Positions 11,102-22,273 of a stretch of 64,000 bases of DNA are shown piece after piece (the stretch's first letter is position 1; each line of letters begins with the position of its first letter). The position numbers were made by a program, and so were the translations under genes. The notes under the pieces were generated by a model. It had not been told where the DNA came from and did no database searches. It was given only the letters and a program-made list of their open reading frames with translations. Source of the stretch: Alistipes senegalensis (lineage in GTDB: Bacteria > Pseudomonadota > Gammaproteobacteria > Burkholderiales > Burkholderiaceae_D); NCBI GenBank assembly GCA_023664945.1, contig JAMPER010000001.1:1170246-1234245 (forward strand). The letters run 5' to 3'.

Positions 11102-11142
11102 AAAAAAGGATAATCGCCGTAATACGGCGATTATCCTTTTTT
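11102..11142 (+). terminator. Intrinsic terminator after the H-NS-like gene
   Basis: Perfect 19-bp stem around a 3-nt AAT loop; the right arm is ACGGCGATTATCC and ends in six T. The left arm begins with six A, so it can also act on the other strand. It lies 20 nt after the H-NS stop codon. Confidence 0.92.
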
Positions 11143-11282
11143 GCAGGGGCAAGCCTTTTTCCGGAAATACACTTCTTTCCGTGTTCTTCCCCCATTTATG
11201 ACATCTTGCCAACACCAGCGCCTTTTATTCGGCAACCATCACGATTAATATAGACATATCCATTCCTGGAGGATACCCAATC

Positions 11283-13961
11283 ATGTCATCTCGTCCTTCC
11301 AAAACGGTCTATCGCAAAAACTACGCGCCGCCTTCGTTCCTGGTCAATACCGTTGACCTGACCTTTGAACTGGATCCGGCACAAACCCGCGTTCTGTCCA
11401 AAACCGAACTGGTGCGTAATCCCCAGGCCCGTCATGCCGATATCATTCTTTATGGCAAAGAACTGGAGCTGGCAGGCATTACCTTAAATGGCCGCCTCCT
11501 GAAATCCGGGGAATACACCCTGAAAAACGACACATTGCGCATTGCAAATGCCCCTGCCATCTCGCAGCTTGAAATAGAAACCATCATCCAGCCTGAAAAA
11601 AATACCTCATTGATGGGGTTATACCTGTCCAACGGCAATTTCTTTACCCAATGTGAAGCCGAAGGATTCCGGAAAATCACCTATTTCCCGGACAGGCCGG
11701 ATGTCATGGCAAAATACACCGTTACCCTCAAAGCCGCCAAAAAACAGTTTCCAGTACTGCTTTCCAATGGCAACCTGATTGCGCAAGGTGACCTTCCCAA
11801 AGGCCGCCACTATGCCAAATGGGAAGACCCGTTTAAAAAACCTTCCTACCTCTTTGCCATTGTGGCAGGCAAACTGGTTTGCAGGGAAGAAGAATTTATC
11901 CTGGCATCCGGGAAAAAAGTCCTGTTGCAAGTCTGGGTTGAAAAAAACAATCTCGACAAAACCGAACATGCCATGGCATCTCTTAAACACAGCATCCGCT
12001 GGGATGAAAAACGCTATGGGCTTGAGCTGGATCTTGACCGGTTCATGATCGTCGCTGTCAGCGACTTCAATATGGGCGCAATGGAAAACAAGGGACTCAA
12101 CATTTTCAATACCCGTTTTGTCCTTGCCAATCCGGAAATCGCCACAGATATGGACTACGCCAATATTGAATCTGTCGTGGGTCATGAATACTTCCATAAC
12201 TGGACAGGCAACCGCGTCACATGCAGAGACTGGTTCCAGCTCTCCCTGAAAGAAGGACTTACCGTATTTCGTGACCAGGAATTTTCCGCCGACCGCATCG
12301 GCACCGATACCGGACGGGCAGTCAAACGCATAGAAGATGTCCGCACCCTTCGCCAGCAGCAGTTTCCGGAAGACGCAGGCGCTATGGCGCATCCGGTCCG
12401 GCCTGACTCGTACGAAGAAATCAATAACTTTTACACGGCAACCGTTTACGAAAAAGGGGCCGAAATCGTCCGCATGTACCAGACCCTTTTGGGCAAAGAA
12501 GGATTCCGTAAAGGCATGGATCTGTACTTCAGGCGCCATGACGGCCAGGCTGTCACCTGCCACGATTTTCTCATGGCCATGGCAGACGCCAACAACCGCG
12601 ACCTGACCCAATTCGAAAACTGGTACAGCCAGGCTGGCACACCCCGCCTGAAAATCCGCACCAGCTACAACAGGAAAGCACGTTCCTTCTCCCTGTCATT
12701 ATCACAATCCTGCCCCCCTACCCCCGGGCAGAAACGGAAAAAGAACCTCCTTATCCCGTTTGCTTTCGGCCTGCTTGACGCCAAAGGCAACAGCCTGCCT
12801 GTCAAAAGCCTTGATACCGGTATCAGGACAAACCTTCCCCATACAGCGCCAGGCACCGCCCTTTTGGAACTCACGCAAAAATCCTGCCGGATAACCCTGA
12901 CAGACATTGATGAAAAACCCGTTCTGTCTGCCTTGCGCAACTTCTCCGCGCCTGTCATTCTCGAATACGACCAGCCTGACGAAGAACTGGCGCTGCTATT
13001 TTCAACCGATCCGGACGCATTCAACCGATGGGAAGCCGGGCAACGCCTGGCACTGCGCCACCTTGTACGGCTGGCTGAAGCTGCCCGGGCAGAAAAGCCT
13101 CTTGTTCTTCCGGAAACCGTCACAAAAGCCTTTCATTCAGTCCTGTCCAATGAAGACCTAAACCCTGCCCTCCGTGCCCTGGCGCTCACGCTTCCGGCCG
13201 AAGCCACCATTGCTGAAGAAATGCAGGAAATCGATCCTCAGGCCATATTCCGGGCAAGGCACTTCATGCAGCAAACCCTTTCCCGCGCCATGCAAAAAAC
13301 CTGGCTGGCAACTTACAAAAACATCCATACCCGGCATCCCTGCCTTCCCGAACCCGAAGAAGCCGGGAAACGAAGCCTGCGCAACCTAGCGCTTGCCTAC
13401 CTGATGGCAGCAGGAGACAAAAAACCGGTCGAACTGGCCGTTTCCCAATACGAACAGGCTGACAACATGACAGACCGGCTGGCTGCCTTAACAGCGCTTG
13501 CCCATGCCGGTGCCCATTTGGCAGCTTCTCCCGCCAAACGCTGCCTTCGTCACTTTTACCGCGAATTCCGCTCTGAAGCACTGGTAGTTGACAAATGGTT
13601 TGCCCTGCAGGCCGCCGCTCCGGCAGCTTCTGCCGAGGCCATCCAGAAACTGGCCGAACATCCCGCCTTTACACTCAACAACCCCAATCGCGCCAGAAGC
13701 CTCATCTTTGGTTTTTGCATGAACAATATGGCACAATTTCATGCCAGAGACGGAAGCGGCTACAAACTGTGGGCCCGATATGTGCTGGCGCTGGACAAAA
13801 TCAATCCTCAAATTGCAGCGCGGCTGTCCCGTGCGCTCACCCAGTACAACCGTTACATACCGGAGTTGAAAGAACAGGCAAGAAAAACACTGGAAGATAT
13901 CGCAGCCTCCCCGTTATCCAGAGATACCGGCGAAATTATCGGAAAAATACTGGCATCCTGA
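11283..13961 (+). CDS. pepN: Aminopeptidase N
   Basis: 892-residue M1-family zinc aminopeptidase of the cytosol that trims N-terminal residues from peptides. The exopeptidase motif GAMEN is at 265-269. The zinc site is HEYFH at 301-305 with the third ligand Glu324 in LKEGL. Full length and domain order (beta saddle, catalytic domain, beta sandwich, long helical C-terminal domain from about 550) match E. coli PepN-type enzymes. A strong GGAGG precedes the ATG. fbp follows 38 nt later. Confidence 0.97.
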   Translation: MSSRPSKTVYRKNYAPPSFLVNTVDLTFELDPAQTRVLSKTELVRNPQARHADIILYGKELELAGITLNGRLLKSGEYTLKNDTLRIANAPAISQLEIETIIQPEKNTSLMGLYLSNGNFFTQCEAEGFRKITYFPDRPDVMAKYTVTLKAAKKQFPVLLSNGNLIAQGDLPKGRHYAKWEDPFKKPSYLFAIVAGKLVCREEEFILASGKKVLLQVWVEKNNLDKTEHAMASLKHSIRWDEKRYGLELDLDRFMIVAVSDFNMGAMENKGLNIFNTRFVLANPEIATDMDYANIESVVGHEYFHNWTGNRVTCRDWFQLSLKEGLTVFRDQEFSADRIGTDTGRAVKRIEDVRTLRQQQFPEDAGAMAHPVRPDSYEEINNFYTATVYEKGAEIVRMYQTLLGKEGFRKGMDLYFRRHDGQAVTCHDFLMAMADANNRDLTQFENWYSQAGTPRLKIRTSYNRKARSFSLSLSQSCPPTPGQKRKKNLLIPFAFGLLDAKGNSLPVKSLDTGIRTNLPHTAPGTALLELTQKSCRITLTDIDEKPVLSALRNFSAPVILEYDQPDEELALLFSTDPDAFNRWEAGQRLALRHLVRLAEAARAEKPLVLPETVTKAFHSVLSNEDLNPALRALALTLPAEATIAEEMQEIDPQAIFRARHFMQQTLSRAMQKTWLATYKNIHTRHPCLPEPEEAGKRSLRNLALAYLMAAGDKKPVELAVSQYEQADNMTDRLAALTALAHAGAHLAASPAKRCLRHFYREFRSEALVVDKWFALQAAAPAASAEAIQKLAEHPAFTLNNPNRARSLIFGFCMNNMAQFHARDGSGYKLWARYVLALDKINPQIAARLSRALTQYNRYIPELKEQARKTLEDIAASPLSRDTGEIIGKILAS

Positions 13962-13999
13962 CACTCCGCCAACCAAACAGGAAAACAGGAAGAAACACC

Positions 14000-15010
14000 A
14001 TGAGAAAAAAACGCATCAGCCTGACACAGCATCTAATTGAAGAACATCGCATCGCTAACAACATTCCGGAAGAGCTGAGACTCCTGCTTGAAGTCGTCGC
14101 CCGCGCCTGCAAAACCATCGGCAATGCGGTAGGCAAAGGCGCACTGGGAGACATTCTGGGCAGCGCGCAAACAGAAAACGTCCAGGGAGAAATCCAGAAA
14201 AAACTGGATATCCTCTCCAACCAGATCCTTCTGGAATCCAACGAATGGGGAGGATATCTGGGAGCCATGGCCTCAGAAGAAATGGAAACCATTCACCCCA
14301 TTTCAAACGATTATCCCAAAGGGAAATATCTCCTTTTGTTCGACCCGCTGGACGGTTCAAGCAACATTGATGTCAACGTCTCCATTGGCACCATCTTTTC
14401 CGTCCTTCAAACGCCGGAAACCGGAGAAAACCCCACAGAAAAAGACTTTCTCCAACCAGGCCATAAACAGGTTGCCGCTGGCTACGCACTTTACGGTCCC
14501 CAGACCCTTTTCGTCCTCACAACAGGAAGAGGCGTCAACTGCTTTACGCTTGACCGTGAAATGGGGTCATGGGTGCTGACCCAGCGCAACATGCAAATCC
14601 CGGCAGATACCAGCGAATATGCCATCAATGCTTCCAATTCCCGTTTCTGGTATCCGCCTGTCAAGCGATACGTCCGTGAAATGACAGAAGGCAGCGATGG
14701 CCCCAGAAACAAAAACTTCAACATGCGCTGGGTCGGCTCCATGGTCACCGATATGCACCGCATACTCAGCCGCGGCGGCATCTTCATGTATCCGGCCGAT
14801 ACGCGAAACCCGTCGCAGCCCGGACGCATCCGCCTTCTGTATGAAGCCAATCCGATGGCCTTTATCGTAGAACAGGCCGGCGGCGCGGCAACAAACGGAC
14901 ACCAGCGCTTAATGGATGTCCAGCCGGACAAACTGCATCAGCGTGTTCCTGTATTTCTTGGATCCAAAAACGAAGTGGAGCGGGTAACCCGTTACCATCA
15001 GGAAACCTGA
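14000..15010 (+). CDS. fbp: Fructose-1,6-bisphosphatase class 1
   Basis: 336-residue gluconeogenic phosphatase converting fructose-1,6-bisphosphate to fructose-6-phosphate. The start at 14000 ([17 protein letters not shown]) has AGGA upstream; the frame stays open back to 13595 inside pepN, but that part is pepN shadow. The metal-binding motif [21 protein letters not shown] is intact and acidic residues near ASEEME match class 1 enzymes. Gluconeogenesis is expected where carbon enters as small acids. Confidence 0.97.
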   Translation: MRKKRISLTQHLIEEHRIANNIPEELRLLLEVVARACKTIGNAVGKGALGDILGSAQTENVQGEIQKKLDILSNQILLESNEWGGYLGAMASEEMETIHPISNDYPKGKYLLLFDPLDGSSNIDVNVSIGTIFSVLQTPETGENPTEKDFLQPGHKQVAAGYALYGPQTLFVLTTGRGVNCFTLDREMGSWVLTQRNMQIPADTSEYAINASNSRFWYPPVKRYVREMTEGSDGPRNKNFNMRWVGSMVTDMHRILSRGGIFMYPADTRNPSQPGRIRLLYEANPMAFIVEQAGGAATNGHQRLMDVQPDKLHQRVPVFLGSKNEVERVTRYHQET

Positions 15011-15107
15011 TTTTTATACACAAAAAATGAAATATCCTGCTGAATAACGCTAAAATTGGAAGTTTGGCCCAATAAGCCATACCGTCACGGCAAGACAAAA
15101 ACCAAAA

Positions 15108-16025
15108 ATGAATACAATTACCTTTCAGCAAATCATCCTGACACTCCAGCAATACTGGCACAAACAGGGCTGTGCCCTGTTGCAGCCCTATGATATGGAA
15201 GTCGGCGCCGGCACCTCTCATCCTGCCACCTTTTTGCAGGCCATCGGCCCGGAGCCCTGGCGGGCAGCCTATGTGCAGCCCTCCCGCCGCCCCAAAGACG
15301 GCCGGTATGGCGAAAACCCCAACCGGATGCAGCACTATTACCAGTACCAGGTCGTATTAAAACCGGCCCCGGAAAATATCCTTGATATTTACCTGGGATC
15401 GCTGGCCGCGCTGGGACTGGATCTGAAACAAAACGATGTGCGTTTTGTCGAAGACGACTGGGAAAATCCCACGCTGGGCGCATGGGGCCTGGGCTGGGAA
15501 GTCTGGCTAAACGGCATGGAAGTCACCCAGTTCACCTATTTTCAACAAGTAGGCGGCTTGGATTGCAAACCCATCCTGGGAGAAATCACCTACGGCCTGG
15601 AAAGGCTGGCCATGTACCTGCAAGGCGTGGAAAACGTCTATGACCTTATCTGGACAGAATGGGAAGACCGCGGCATCCGTAAATCCCTGACCTATGGCGA
15701 TGTTTTCCACCAAAACGAAGTTGAGCAATCCGCCTACAACTTTGAGGGCGCCAACACCAAACTGCTTTTTCCCCAGTTTGCCAACTACGAGGCAGAAGCC
15801 AAACGGCTCATCAACGATAAACTGATCCTGCCCGCCTATGAAATGATCCTGAAAACCGCCCACACCTTTAACCTGCTGGATGCAAGAGGCGCCCTGTCTG
15901 TTACCGAACGCGCCGCCTATATCGGCCGCATCCGCACACTATCCCGCCTGGTAGCGCAAGGTTATTATGAATCACGCGAAAAACTGGGCTTCCCGAGGCT
16001 GGGCAACGCCAGACAGGCTGCCTGA
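15108..16025 (+). CDS. glyQ: Glycyl-tRNA synthetase alpha subunit
   Basis: 305-residue catalytic subunit of the bacterial alpha2beta2 glycyl-tRNA synthetase. It begins [20 protein letters not shown] and retains the highly conserved [20 protein letters not shown] and [18 protein letters not shown] class II motifs. Length is normal. glyS follows 60 nt later, completing the enzyme. No good Shine-Dalgarno is seen before the ATG, though the alignment supports this start. Confidence 0.98.
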   Translation: MNTITFQQIILTLQQYWHKQGCALLQPYDMEVGAGTSHPATFLQAIGPEPWRAAYVQPSRRPKDGRYGENPNRMQHYYQYQVVLKPAPENILDIYLGSLAALGLDLKQNDVRFVEDDWENPTLGAWGLGWEVWLNGMEVTQFTYFQQVGGLDCKPILGEITYGLERLAMYLQGVENVYDLIWTEWEDRGIRKSLTYGDVFHQNEVEQSAYNFEGANTKLLFPQFANYEAEAKRLINDKLILPAYEMILKTAHTFNLLDARGALSVTERAAYIGRIRTLSRLVAQGYYESREKLGFPRLGNARQAA

Positions 16026-16085
16026 GAAAACGAAAGTTAAAACAAATAAATTGACCTGCCGCAGGCAGAAAGAAAGTTGCACATC

Positions 16086-18170
16086 ATGAATCAAACGCTG
16101 CTGGTTGAGTTACTGACCGAAGAACTGCCGCCCAAGGCGCTGGGCAAACTCGCTGACGCCTTTGCCGATACCATCGAAAAAGGGTTAAAGCAGGAAGGAT
16201 TTCTTACTGCCTCTTCCCAAAAAACCGTATTTGCCACACCCCGACGTCTGGCCGTCACGATAAGCGACGTCTCCCCCATGTCGCCGGACAAAGCCATCCG
16301 CCTCAAAGTCCTGCCTGTCTCCGTCGCCCTTGATGCCAAAGGCAATCCGACCGCTCCGCTCAAGAAAAAACTGAACGCGCTGGGATTTCCCGACATCACC
16401 GTCAACGACATGGAAAAAGCCATAGACGGCAAAACAGAAAGCTTCTTCTATACCTACACCGCGCCAGGTTCCATGCTGGCAACCGGCCTGCAAACCGTAC
16501 TGGAAAAAGCCATCCGCAGCCTGCCCATCCCCAAAATGATGACCTATCAGCGGCCCGATGGCGAAACAGTGGAATTTGTCCGGCCGGTACACGGCCTCCT
16601 GGCCCTGCATGGCGCACAGGTCATCCCTATTGCCATCCTGGGCCTGCCGGCAGGACGTACCACACACGGCCACCGCTTCCTGACAGAAGGCGAAATCGTC
16701 ATACCGGAAGCCAACGCCTATGAAGCCACACTGGAATCACAAGGCAAAGTCATCGCCAGCCTCAGCGCCCGCAAAAACAAAATCCGCGCCATCCTGCATG
16801 ACAAGGCACAGGGCGACCAGGTACTCATGCCTGAGGCACTGTTGGATGAAGTCTCCGCACTGGTCGAATGGCCCGTCGTCTATGAATGCCACTTCGAACC
16901 GGTCTTTCTTGATGTCCCCCAGGAATGCCTGATTCTGACCATGCAGACCAACCAGAAATATTTTGCATTGACAGACTCGGCAGGCCGCCTGCGTTCGCGT
17001 TTTCTGATCGTATCGAACATGGAAACCAGCACCCCGCAGCGCATTATCAGCGGCAACGAACGGGTTATCCGGCCTCGCCTTTCAGACGCCCGTTTTTTCT
17101 TTGAACAGGACAAGAAAAAGAAACTGGAAAACCGCCTGCCAGGCCTGGCCAACGTGGTTTACCACAACAAGCTCGGCACCCTGGCGCAGCGCATGGCCCG
17201 GGTTCGTATCCTTGCCGTTTCCATTGCCGAAATGATGCATATTGATACGGCATTGGTTGAACGGGGCGCACGTCTTGCCAAAGCCGACCTGTTGACAGAA
17301 ATGGTAGGCGAATTCCCGGAATTGCAGGGAATCATGGGAACCTACTATGCCAGGCATGATGGCGAACCGGAAGAAGTTGCTCTGGCATCTGCCGAACACT
17401 ACCTGCCCCGTTTTGCCGGAGACCGGCTGCCTGAAACCCGAACCGGCACAGCCATTGCCCTGGCTGACAAACTGGAAGCATTGGCAGGCATATGGGGAAT
17501 CGGATTGCAGCCCACAGGCGACCGCGACCCCTTCGCTCTTCGCCGCCATGCCCTGGGTATCCTGCGTATCCTGATAGAAAAGAAACTGCCGCTGTCCCTG
17601 CGCACCCTCCTTTCCGGCGCCGTAGGCATCCTGGCTGCCAATGCCAGCTTCAAGGATCCCACCGAAGAACTGATCCCGTTCATCATGGATCGCTTAAGAG
17701 GCCTGTTGCGCGACAGAAACTATACCCCCGCCGAAATAGAAGCCGTGCTTGCGCAAAACCCGGACCGGTTTGATAACCTCCTTGACCGCCTGGAAGCCGT
17801 CAAGGCATTTGCCTCCCTGCCGGAAGCCGAATCACTGGCTGCCGCCAATAAACGTATTACCAACATCCTGAAAAAATCCGCCATCCGGGCCGGCATGGTG
17901 CAAACCGGCCTGCTTCAGGAAATACCGGAACAGAAACTGCACGATGCCATGCACAGAGTCAAGCCTTTGGCAGACCAGCGGCTGATCCAGGGCGACTATA
18001 CCGGCACCCTGCAAATCCTGGCACAGCTTCGCAATGATGTTGACGCATTCTTTACGCATGTCATGGTCATGGCAGACGACCAGAAACTGCGTCATAACCG
18101 GATAGCCCTTCTGACCGAGCTGCATACCATGATGAATCAGGTGGCCGATATCTCCAAGCTGGCAACCTGA
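16086..18170 (+). CDS. glyS: Glycyl-tRNA synthetase beta subunit
   Basis: 694-residue beta subunit, needed with GlyQ for tRNA-Gly recognition. The start at ATG 16086 ([20 protein letters not shown]) fits the family; a TTG at 16077 is possible but adds only three residues. The HD-like region [13 protein letters not shown]-type motif (here [20 protein letters not shown]) and the C-terminal anticodon-binding DALR-like segment are visible. gmhB follows after 17 nt. Confidence 0.97.
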   Translation: MNQTLLVELLTEELPPKALGKLADAFADTIEKGLKQEGFLTASSQKTVFATPRRLAVTISDVSPMSPDKAIRLKVLPVSVALDAKGNPTAPLKKKLNALGFPDITVNDMEKAIDGKTESFFYTYTAPGSMLATGLQTVLEKAIRSLPIPKMMTYQRPDGETVEFVRPVHGLLALHGAQVIPIAILGLPAGRTTHGHRFLTEGEIVIPEANAYEATLESQGKVIASLSARKNKIRAILHDKAQGDQVLMPEALLDEVSALVEWPVVYECHFEPVFLDVPQECLILTMQTNQKYFALTDSAGRLRSRFLIVSNMETSTPQRIISGNERVIRPRLSDARFFFEQDKKKKLENRLPGLANVVYHNKLGTLAQRMARVRILAVSIAEMMHIDTALVERGARLAKADLLTEMVGEFPELQGIMGTYYARHDGEPEEVALASAEHYLPRFAGDRLPETRTGTAIALADKLEALAGIWGIGLQPTGDRDPFALRRHALGILRILIEKKLPLSLRTLLSGAVGILAANASFKDPTEELIPFIMDRLRGLLRDRNYTPAEIEAVLAQNPDRFDNLLDRLEAVKAFASLPEAESLAAANKRITNILKKSAIRAGMVQTGLLQEIPEQKLHDAMHRVKPLADQRLIQGDYTGTLQILAQLRNDVDAFFTHVMVMADDQKLRHNRIALLTELHTMMNQVADISKLAT

Positions 18171-18187
18171 AAAGGAAACCTTCCATC

Positions 18188-18763
18188 ATGAAACTCATCA
18201 TTCTGGATCGTGACGGCGTAATCAATCAGGATTCTGATTCATTCATCAAGTCACCCGAAGAATGGGAACCCATTCCCGGCTCCCTGGAAGCCATTGCCCG
18301 CCTGCACCGTGCAGGTTACCGCATCGTCATTGCAACCAACCAGTCAGGCATAGGAAGAGGCCTTTTCGATATCATTACGCTCAACGCCATTCACCAGAAA
18401 ATGCATGCTGCTGTCAGGGCTGCCGGCGGCGTGATTGATTCCATCTTCTTTTGCCCCCATACAGCCAGCGACAACTGCGATTGCCGTAAACCACGTCAGG
18501 GCATGTTCAATGCCATTGCCAGGCGCTACGACACTTCTCTTGAAGGCATACCGGCAGTGGGAGACTCCCTGCGCGACCTGCAAGCCGGGTTCCTTGCAGG
18601 CTGCCGCCCCTTCCTGGTCATGACAGGCAAAGGGAAAACAACAAATGAAAACGGCGGCCTCCCGCCTGAAACCGTCCTGTTTGACAACCTTGCAGCCGTA
18701 ACCGCCTATTTGCTGGATACTGAAGGGGAAACCAAACCGGAAAAACAGCAAAAACATACCTGA
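18188..18763 (+). CDS. gmhB: D-glycero-beta-D-manno-heptose-1,7-bisphosphate 7-phosphatase
   Basis: 191-residue HAD-superfamily phosphatase in ADP-heptose synthesis for the LPS inner core. The HAD nucleophile motif is LDRDGVIN at residues 6-13, followed by ATNQSGIGRG. The zinc-binding CPH...CDCRKP motif typical of GmhB is present, then VGDSLRDLQAG for the last acidic pair. It sits in a glyQ-glyS-gmhB-plsC run, a common order in Burkholderiales. The C-terminal tail of about 15 residues is Lys-rich and unremarkable. Confidence 0.95.
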   Translation: MKLIILDRDGVINQDSDSFIKSPEEWEPIPGSLEAIARLHRAGYRIVIATNQSGIGRGLFDIITLNAIHQKMHAAVRAAGGVIDSIFFCPHTASDNCDCRKPRQGMFNAIARRYDTSLEGIPAVGDSLRDLQAGFLAGCRPFLVMTGKGKTTNENGGLPPETVLFDNLAAVTAYLLDTEGETKPEKQQKHT

Positions 18764-18800
18764 CCCGATTCATCCAGCGTACCACCCCAAAGAGGCCATC

Positions 18801-19541
18801 TTGTCAAAGAAACTGCTTTTTTTCCGCTCTTTCCTGCTTGTCTCCATACTTTGTCCTGTTACGCTGATATGGGCAACCATCTGCCTGCTGACCTTTTTCC
18901 TGCCTTACAAGATACGGTTTCTCCTGGCAAGCTCATGGAACAGGGTTGCCATCTGGCTGTTCAAATACATTTGCGGCATCCAATACCAGGTCACGGGCTA
19001 TGAAAACCTTCCGGATGAACCGGTTATCCTCCTGAGCAAACACCAGTCAGCCTGGGAAACCATCTTTCTCTTATATGCCATGCGCCATCCAACGGTCTTT
19101 GTTCTCAAAAAAGAATTGCTGCGCATCCCCTTTTTCGGATGGACACTCATGCTCCTTAACATGATCCCCATCGACCGTTCACAGGGAGCACGCGCCTTCC
19201 GGAAAGTGATTGAACAGGGAAAAAAACGATTGGCCGAAGGACAATGGATTGTCATTTTCCCGGAAGGCACCCGCACAGCAGTCGGTGAAAAAATCAAATA
19301 CCGGACAAGCGGCACACGGCTTGCCATTGAAGCGCAAAAAAAAGTCATTCCCATTGCACTGAATTCCGGGGAATGCTGGCCGCGCCATTCTTTCATCAAA
19401 AAACCGGGGAAAATCACAGTCTCTATTGGAACGCCCATTTCCCCCGAAGGGAAATCCCCTGAAGAAATGATGTCTGAAGTCGAAACATGGATTGAATCCG
19501 AAATGCGCCGTATCTCGCCGCATGCGTACCAAAGTGTGTAA
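18801..19541 (+). CDS. plsC: 1-acyl-sn-glycerol-3-phosphate acyltransferase
   Basis: 246-residue membrane acyltransferase that makes phosphatidic acid from lysophosphatidic acid. Hydrophobic segment at residues 8-35. The acyltransferase motif I is SKHQSAWET, so the usual HX4D is HX4E here, a form I have seen in betaproteobacterial PlsC. FPEGTRT is motif III. The start is TTG at 18801, supported by AGAGG five nt upstream and by no better in-frame start. Next gene begins 2 nt after the stop. Confidence 0.93.
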   Translation: MSKKLLFFRSFLLVSILCPVTLIWATICLLTFFLPYKIRFLLASSWNRVAIWLFKYICGIQYQVTGYENLPDEPVILLSKHQSAWETIFLLYAMRHPTVFVLKKELLRIPFFGWTLMLLNMIPIDRSQGARAFRKVIEQGKKRLAEGQWIVIFPEGTRTAVGEKIKYRTSGTRLAIEAQKKVIPIALNSGECWPRHSFIKKPGKITVSIGTPISPEGKSPEEMMSEVETWIESEMRRISPHAYQSV

Positions 19542-19543
19542 CG

Positions 19544-20401
19544 ATGCAAAAACCACTGAAATCCGGCTCTTCCCCGCTTCAGCTGGATCTGTTTACGGCA
19601 GATATGCCATTAATCCCGCCGCCCAAGCCTGCCGGTGGAACAAAAAACCCTTCTCCGGCAGCTCCGCAGTCCTCCCTGGCTAAAAAACGTCTCATTGAAC
19701 TCAACGGCATAGCCATTGAATATGAATTCCGGCGCTCCCCAAGACGCTCAATCGGTTTCATGGTCAATGAAAACGGCCTGAGAGTAACTGCTCCCCGGCG
19801 GCTGCCCCTCCAGGCAGTAGAAAACGCTATCCGGGAAAAAGTGCGCTGGATAACAAACAAACTCGACTATTTCCGTACCCGGTATAAGCCGCAAACAGCA
19901 CTGCCCACGCTGGAAAACGGCATGACCCTCCCCTACCTGGGCACCCCAATCCGCTTGCAATTACACCAGGGCCAGCCTGGCCATATCCTGTTTCAGGCTG
20001 ATAATAAAGAACTCGTCATAACAACAGCACAGCCCCTGTCCTCTGTGGCATTGGCAAACTGCCTGAAAAACTGGTTCCAGGAAAAAGCCCGGGAAACTTT
20101 TGCAAGCCGCCTGCCTGTTTTTGCCGCCATGCTGGGCGTCAGTTATCGCACCTTTTCCCTTTCATCCGCCAAAAGCCGGTGGGGATCATGTTCCACTTCA
20201 GGCCATATTCGCCTTAACTGGCATCTGGTCCACTTTTCACCTGAATTGATTGATTACGTTATCGTGCATGAACTTGCCCACCTCCATGAGATGAACCACA
20301 GCCAACATTTCTGGAAATGGGTCTCGAAAATCTGTCCCGATTACAAGGCACTCCGCAACAGACTTCGGGAAGAAAGCCGCCAAATACCCTTCCTGTTCTA
20401 G
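19544..20401 (+). CDS. YgjP-like M48-related metallopeptidase (DUF45)
   Basis: 285 residues. The C-terminal half is a YgjP-type zinc peptidase domain: KSRWGSCSTSGHIRLNWHL followed by HELAHLHEMNHSQHFW, which gives HExxH plus a downstream His ligand. The N-terminal 45 residues are Pro/Ser-rich and probably flexible. The physiological substrate of this family is not established. It starts 2 nt after plsC, so it is probably co-transcribed. Its stop codon lies within a CTAG that also holds the stop of the convergent gene. Confidence 0.88.
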   Translation: MQKPLKSGSSPLQLDLFTADMPLIPPPKPAGGTKNPSPAAPQSSLAKKRLIELNGIAIEYEFRRSPRRSIGFMVNENGLRVTAPRRLPLQAVENAIREKVRWITNKLDYFRTRYKPQTALPTLENGMTLPYLGTPIRLQLHQGQPGHILFQADNKELVITTAQPLSSVALANCLKNWFQEKARETFASRLPVFAAMLGVSYRTFSLSSAKSRWGSCSTSGHIRLNWHLVHFSPELIDYVIVHELAHLHEMNHSQHFWKWVSKICPDYKALRNRLREESRQIPFLF

Positions 20402-20907
20402 CCATCCCCTGCTTCAGAAAGCGAACCTTGCCCTTCATCCCGTTTCATCGGAAGATCCTTGAAAATAAAGGCAACGGCACACATCAACCGTAACAAATCT
20501 TTTGGGGAAACATAACGGGAAACAAGCGTATACAAAATAGCAATCAGATTGCCTTTCCTTTCATGGTCCAGTATCAGCTTTTCCCTGTCCAGCCATTCCT
20601 CTACAATCCTTGCCGCCAATGCCAGCCTGGATTCATCCGGAACAGCTGATGGTTTCTCCTGCCGGTTTCCTTCTTCAACCGTCAGATACTCCTCCACATC
20701 CTGCCTGGCAACAACGCCCGAATCAGGCTGATCTGAAAAAAGATACCTGTCGGGCACCTCAAAAACCTTCCTGAGGCCGCCGATTCCATACTGCTCTTCA
20801 TAACGCCAGCCTTCCTTTGCCGCACGCGCCAGGATACTAGATTTTGTTGTCGGCAATCCCGGTAACCGCTTTTGAGCAATTTCTGCAGCTGTATATAACT
20901 TTTTCAT
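20398..20907 (-). CDS. Mu-type HTH DNA-binding protein
   Basis: 169 residues. The N-terminus (MKKLYTAAEIAQKRLPGLPT, then TKSSILARAAKEGWRYEEQYG) matches the Mu-type DNA-binding HTH found at the front of phage Mu transposase and repressor, including the LPGLP and KEGW landmarks. The remainder has VFEVPDRYL-like repressor spacing, then an acidic linker and a helical tail; no integrase core is present. It is likely a stand-alone regulator derived from a Mu-like phage. The start at 20907 is chosen because the HTH begins there; upstream in-frame residues are hydrophobic and do not fit. It overlaps the convergent peptidase gene by 4 nt. Confidence 0.8.
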   Translation of the reverse strand: MKKLYTAAEIAQKRLPGLPTTKSSILARAAKEGWRYEEQYGIGGLRKVFEVPDRYLFSDQPDSGVVARQDVEEYLTVEEGNRQEKPSAVPDESRLALAARIVEEWLDREKLILDHERKGNLIAILYTLVSRYVSPKDLLRLMCAVAFIFKDLPMKRDEGQGSLSEAGDG

Positions 20908-21868
20908 CAAAACACTTAACCAAAAATGGCTCAAAAAAAACAGTATGATTCCAATCACCAAAATACCGTTGTTTTAACAACAGGCCAAACCATCATGCAA
21001 CATAACACCTTGCTATACTTAATAAAACAGTTAAAACACTTTAAATAGTCAACCATAATCGGGAGATAAAAAACAACGTATAAGCTGCTTTGCATCCAGC
21101 GCTTTTCAAAAATTTTGTTCCATAAGTGAACCAATATTATCACCACATAAGAACTATTGGCAGATTTCCTTTCACTTATCGCTCATTTCTGCACATTCCC
21201 ATCATCAAATTTTTGTCATCACCATCTTTACATCCCGTCCATAGCGCCATTCATTCGGAAAAGACGCATATTATGCTTTCGCCAAATACCGTATAAAACC
21301 CGCCCCATTAATTGAACAACAGACTTTTTTCACAATTGATAAAACACTTTGTCCAATACAGTTTCAGAGAACCTGTTTTTATCATCCGCCAAACAAAACC
21401 CCTCTTCCTTGATAGTTTTATAAAAAGGCAGATTGATGAATTGACAGAAAACAGGCTTGACCGCAAGGTACAGCGTTGTTCTTTGTCATCCCCAAAAGGT
21501 CAATCTGATAGGCGGCAAATAAAAGCCGGCCGGGATATCTTGAAAAGCCGCTTCTCACAGAGTGATAAAAGTAACAGCATTGCCGGCATTCCTGTTTTTA
21601 TCATCTCAACACTGTGCAGATTCATTCTGCTATCGGACACTTTCGGCATCATCCCGTCCCCTTATCTACGCCCTGTCCCCTGCCTTGGGTAAACCGGCTC
21701 GCCCGCCAGGCATCCCTTGCAGAAATCCCCCGTTTTTTGGCCATAAACAGAATATGCGTTTACAATATCTGCCGGAAACACGGGATTTTCTCCTCTGCAA
21801 TGATTATCGTAAAACTGCCCGGAGAAAAACCTTCGTACCGATATCCTTCTTCCCTCATGGAAATCCAG
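20908..21868. other. AT-rich, gene-poor gap
   Basis: Nearly 1 kb with no supported gene. Open frames on the plus strand between 21312 and 21891 lack ribosome binding sites and read as low-quality protein. Base composition is clearly more AT-rich than the flanking genes, with many homopolymer runs. No tRNA, terminal inverted repeats or integrase remnant was recognised. Its position next to a Mu-type HTH gene makes a decayed mobile element possible, but nothing in the sequence proves it. Confidence 0.5.
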
Positions 21869-22096
21869 ATGATTCACAAAACCATGCTTGAAAATATCGG
21901 CATCAACGTACCGGAAGATGCCAGCCGTTTCTTTACCCAGGATTCCGATATTGTTTTCCTGATCCCCTCTGCAGACGAATACGGATGCAGCATTATCATT
22001 GAGGAAACTTCCGTCAAAATCCCGCTGACGGCACAACAGATTGAAGCGCTCAAGGCAGCCAACTGCTATGGCGAAACAGGATGGACCCTTATCTGA
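21869..22096 (+). CDS. Small hypothetical protein
   Basis: 75 residues from ATG 21869, beginning MIHKTMLENIGINVPEDASR and ending CYGETGWTLI. The composition is protein-like and mildly acidic, with no signal peptide or membrane segment. I do not recognise a family. GGAA six nt upstream gives modest support for this start; alternative starts at 21857, 21884 or further upstream are possible. The stop codon lies inside a perfect 28-nt palindrome. Confidence 0.45.
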   Translation: MIHKTMLENIGINVPEDASRFFTQDSDIVFLIPSADEYGCSIIIEETSVKIPLTAQQIEALKAANCYGETGWTLI

Positions 22097-22114
22097 CCGG
22101 CCGGTCAGATAAGG
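22087..22114. repeat. Perfect 28-nt palindrome at the end of the small ORF
   Basis: CCTTATCTGACCGG is followed with no spacer by its exact reverse complement. It spans the stop codon of the preceding ORF. As RNA it would form a hairpin; no U-run follows, so it is not a standard intrinsic terminator. It resembles in style the near-perfect hairpin after fabI (27465-27491). Confidence 0.75.
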
Positions 22115-22273
22115 CATCCCCTCAATCCTTCTTATCCGGCCAGCCACCTCGCGCTTTTCCCCGAATACCATTCATGCACCTTATTGGGATATAGGGAACA
22201 TAAACTGATCCGGCTCACCGTCTTTCTGTTACTTTTACAAAACCGGCAACTGCCCTTTTTCTGAACCCATTTC

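Noticed and set aside
13595-13999. A long N-terminal extension of the fbp frame into pepN.
   Set aside because: It is antiparallel-free shadow coding inside pepN; the real Fbp start at 14000 has a ribosome binding site and matches the family.
21312-21891. Several overlapping plus-strand open frames in the gene-poor gap.
   Set aside because: They have TTG or weak starts, no Shine-Dalgarno and no protein-like pattern; three frames being open together fits AT-rich non-coding DNA.
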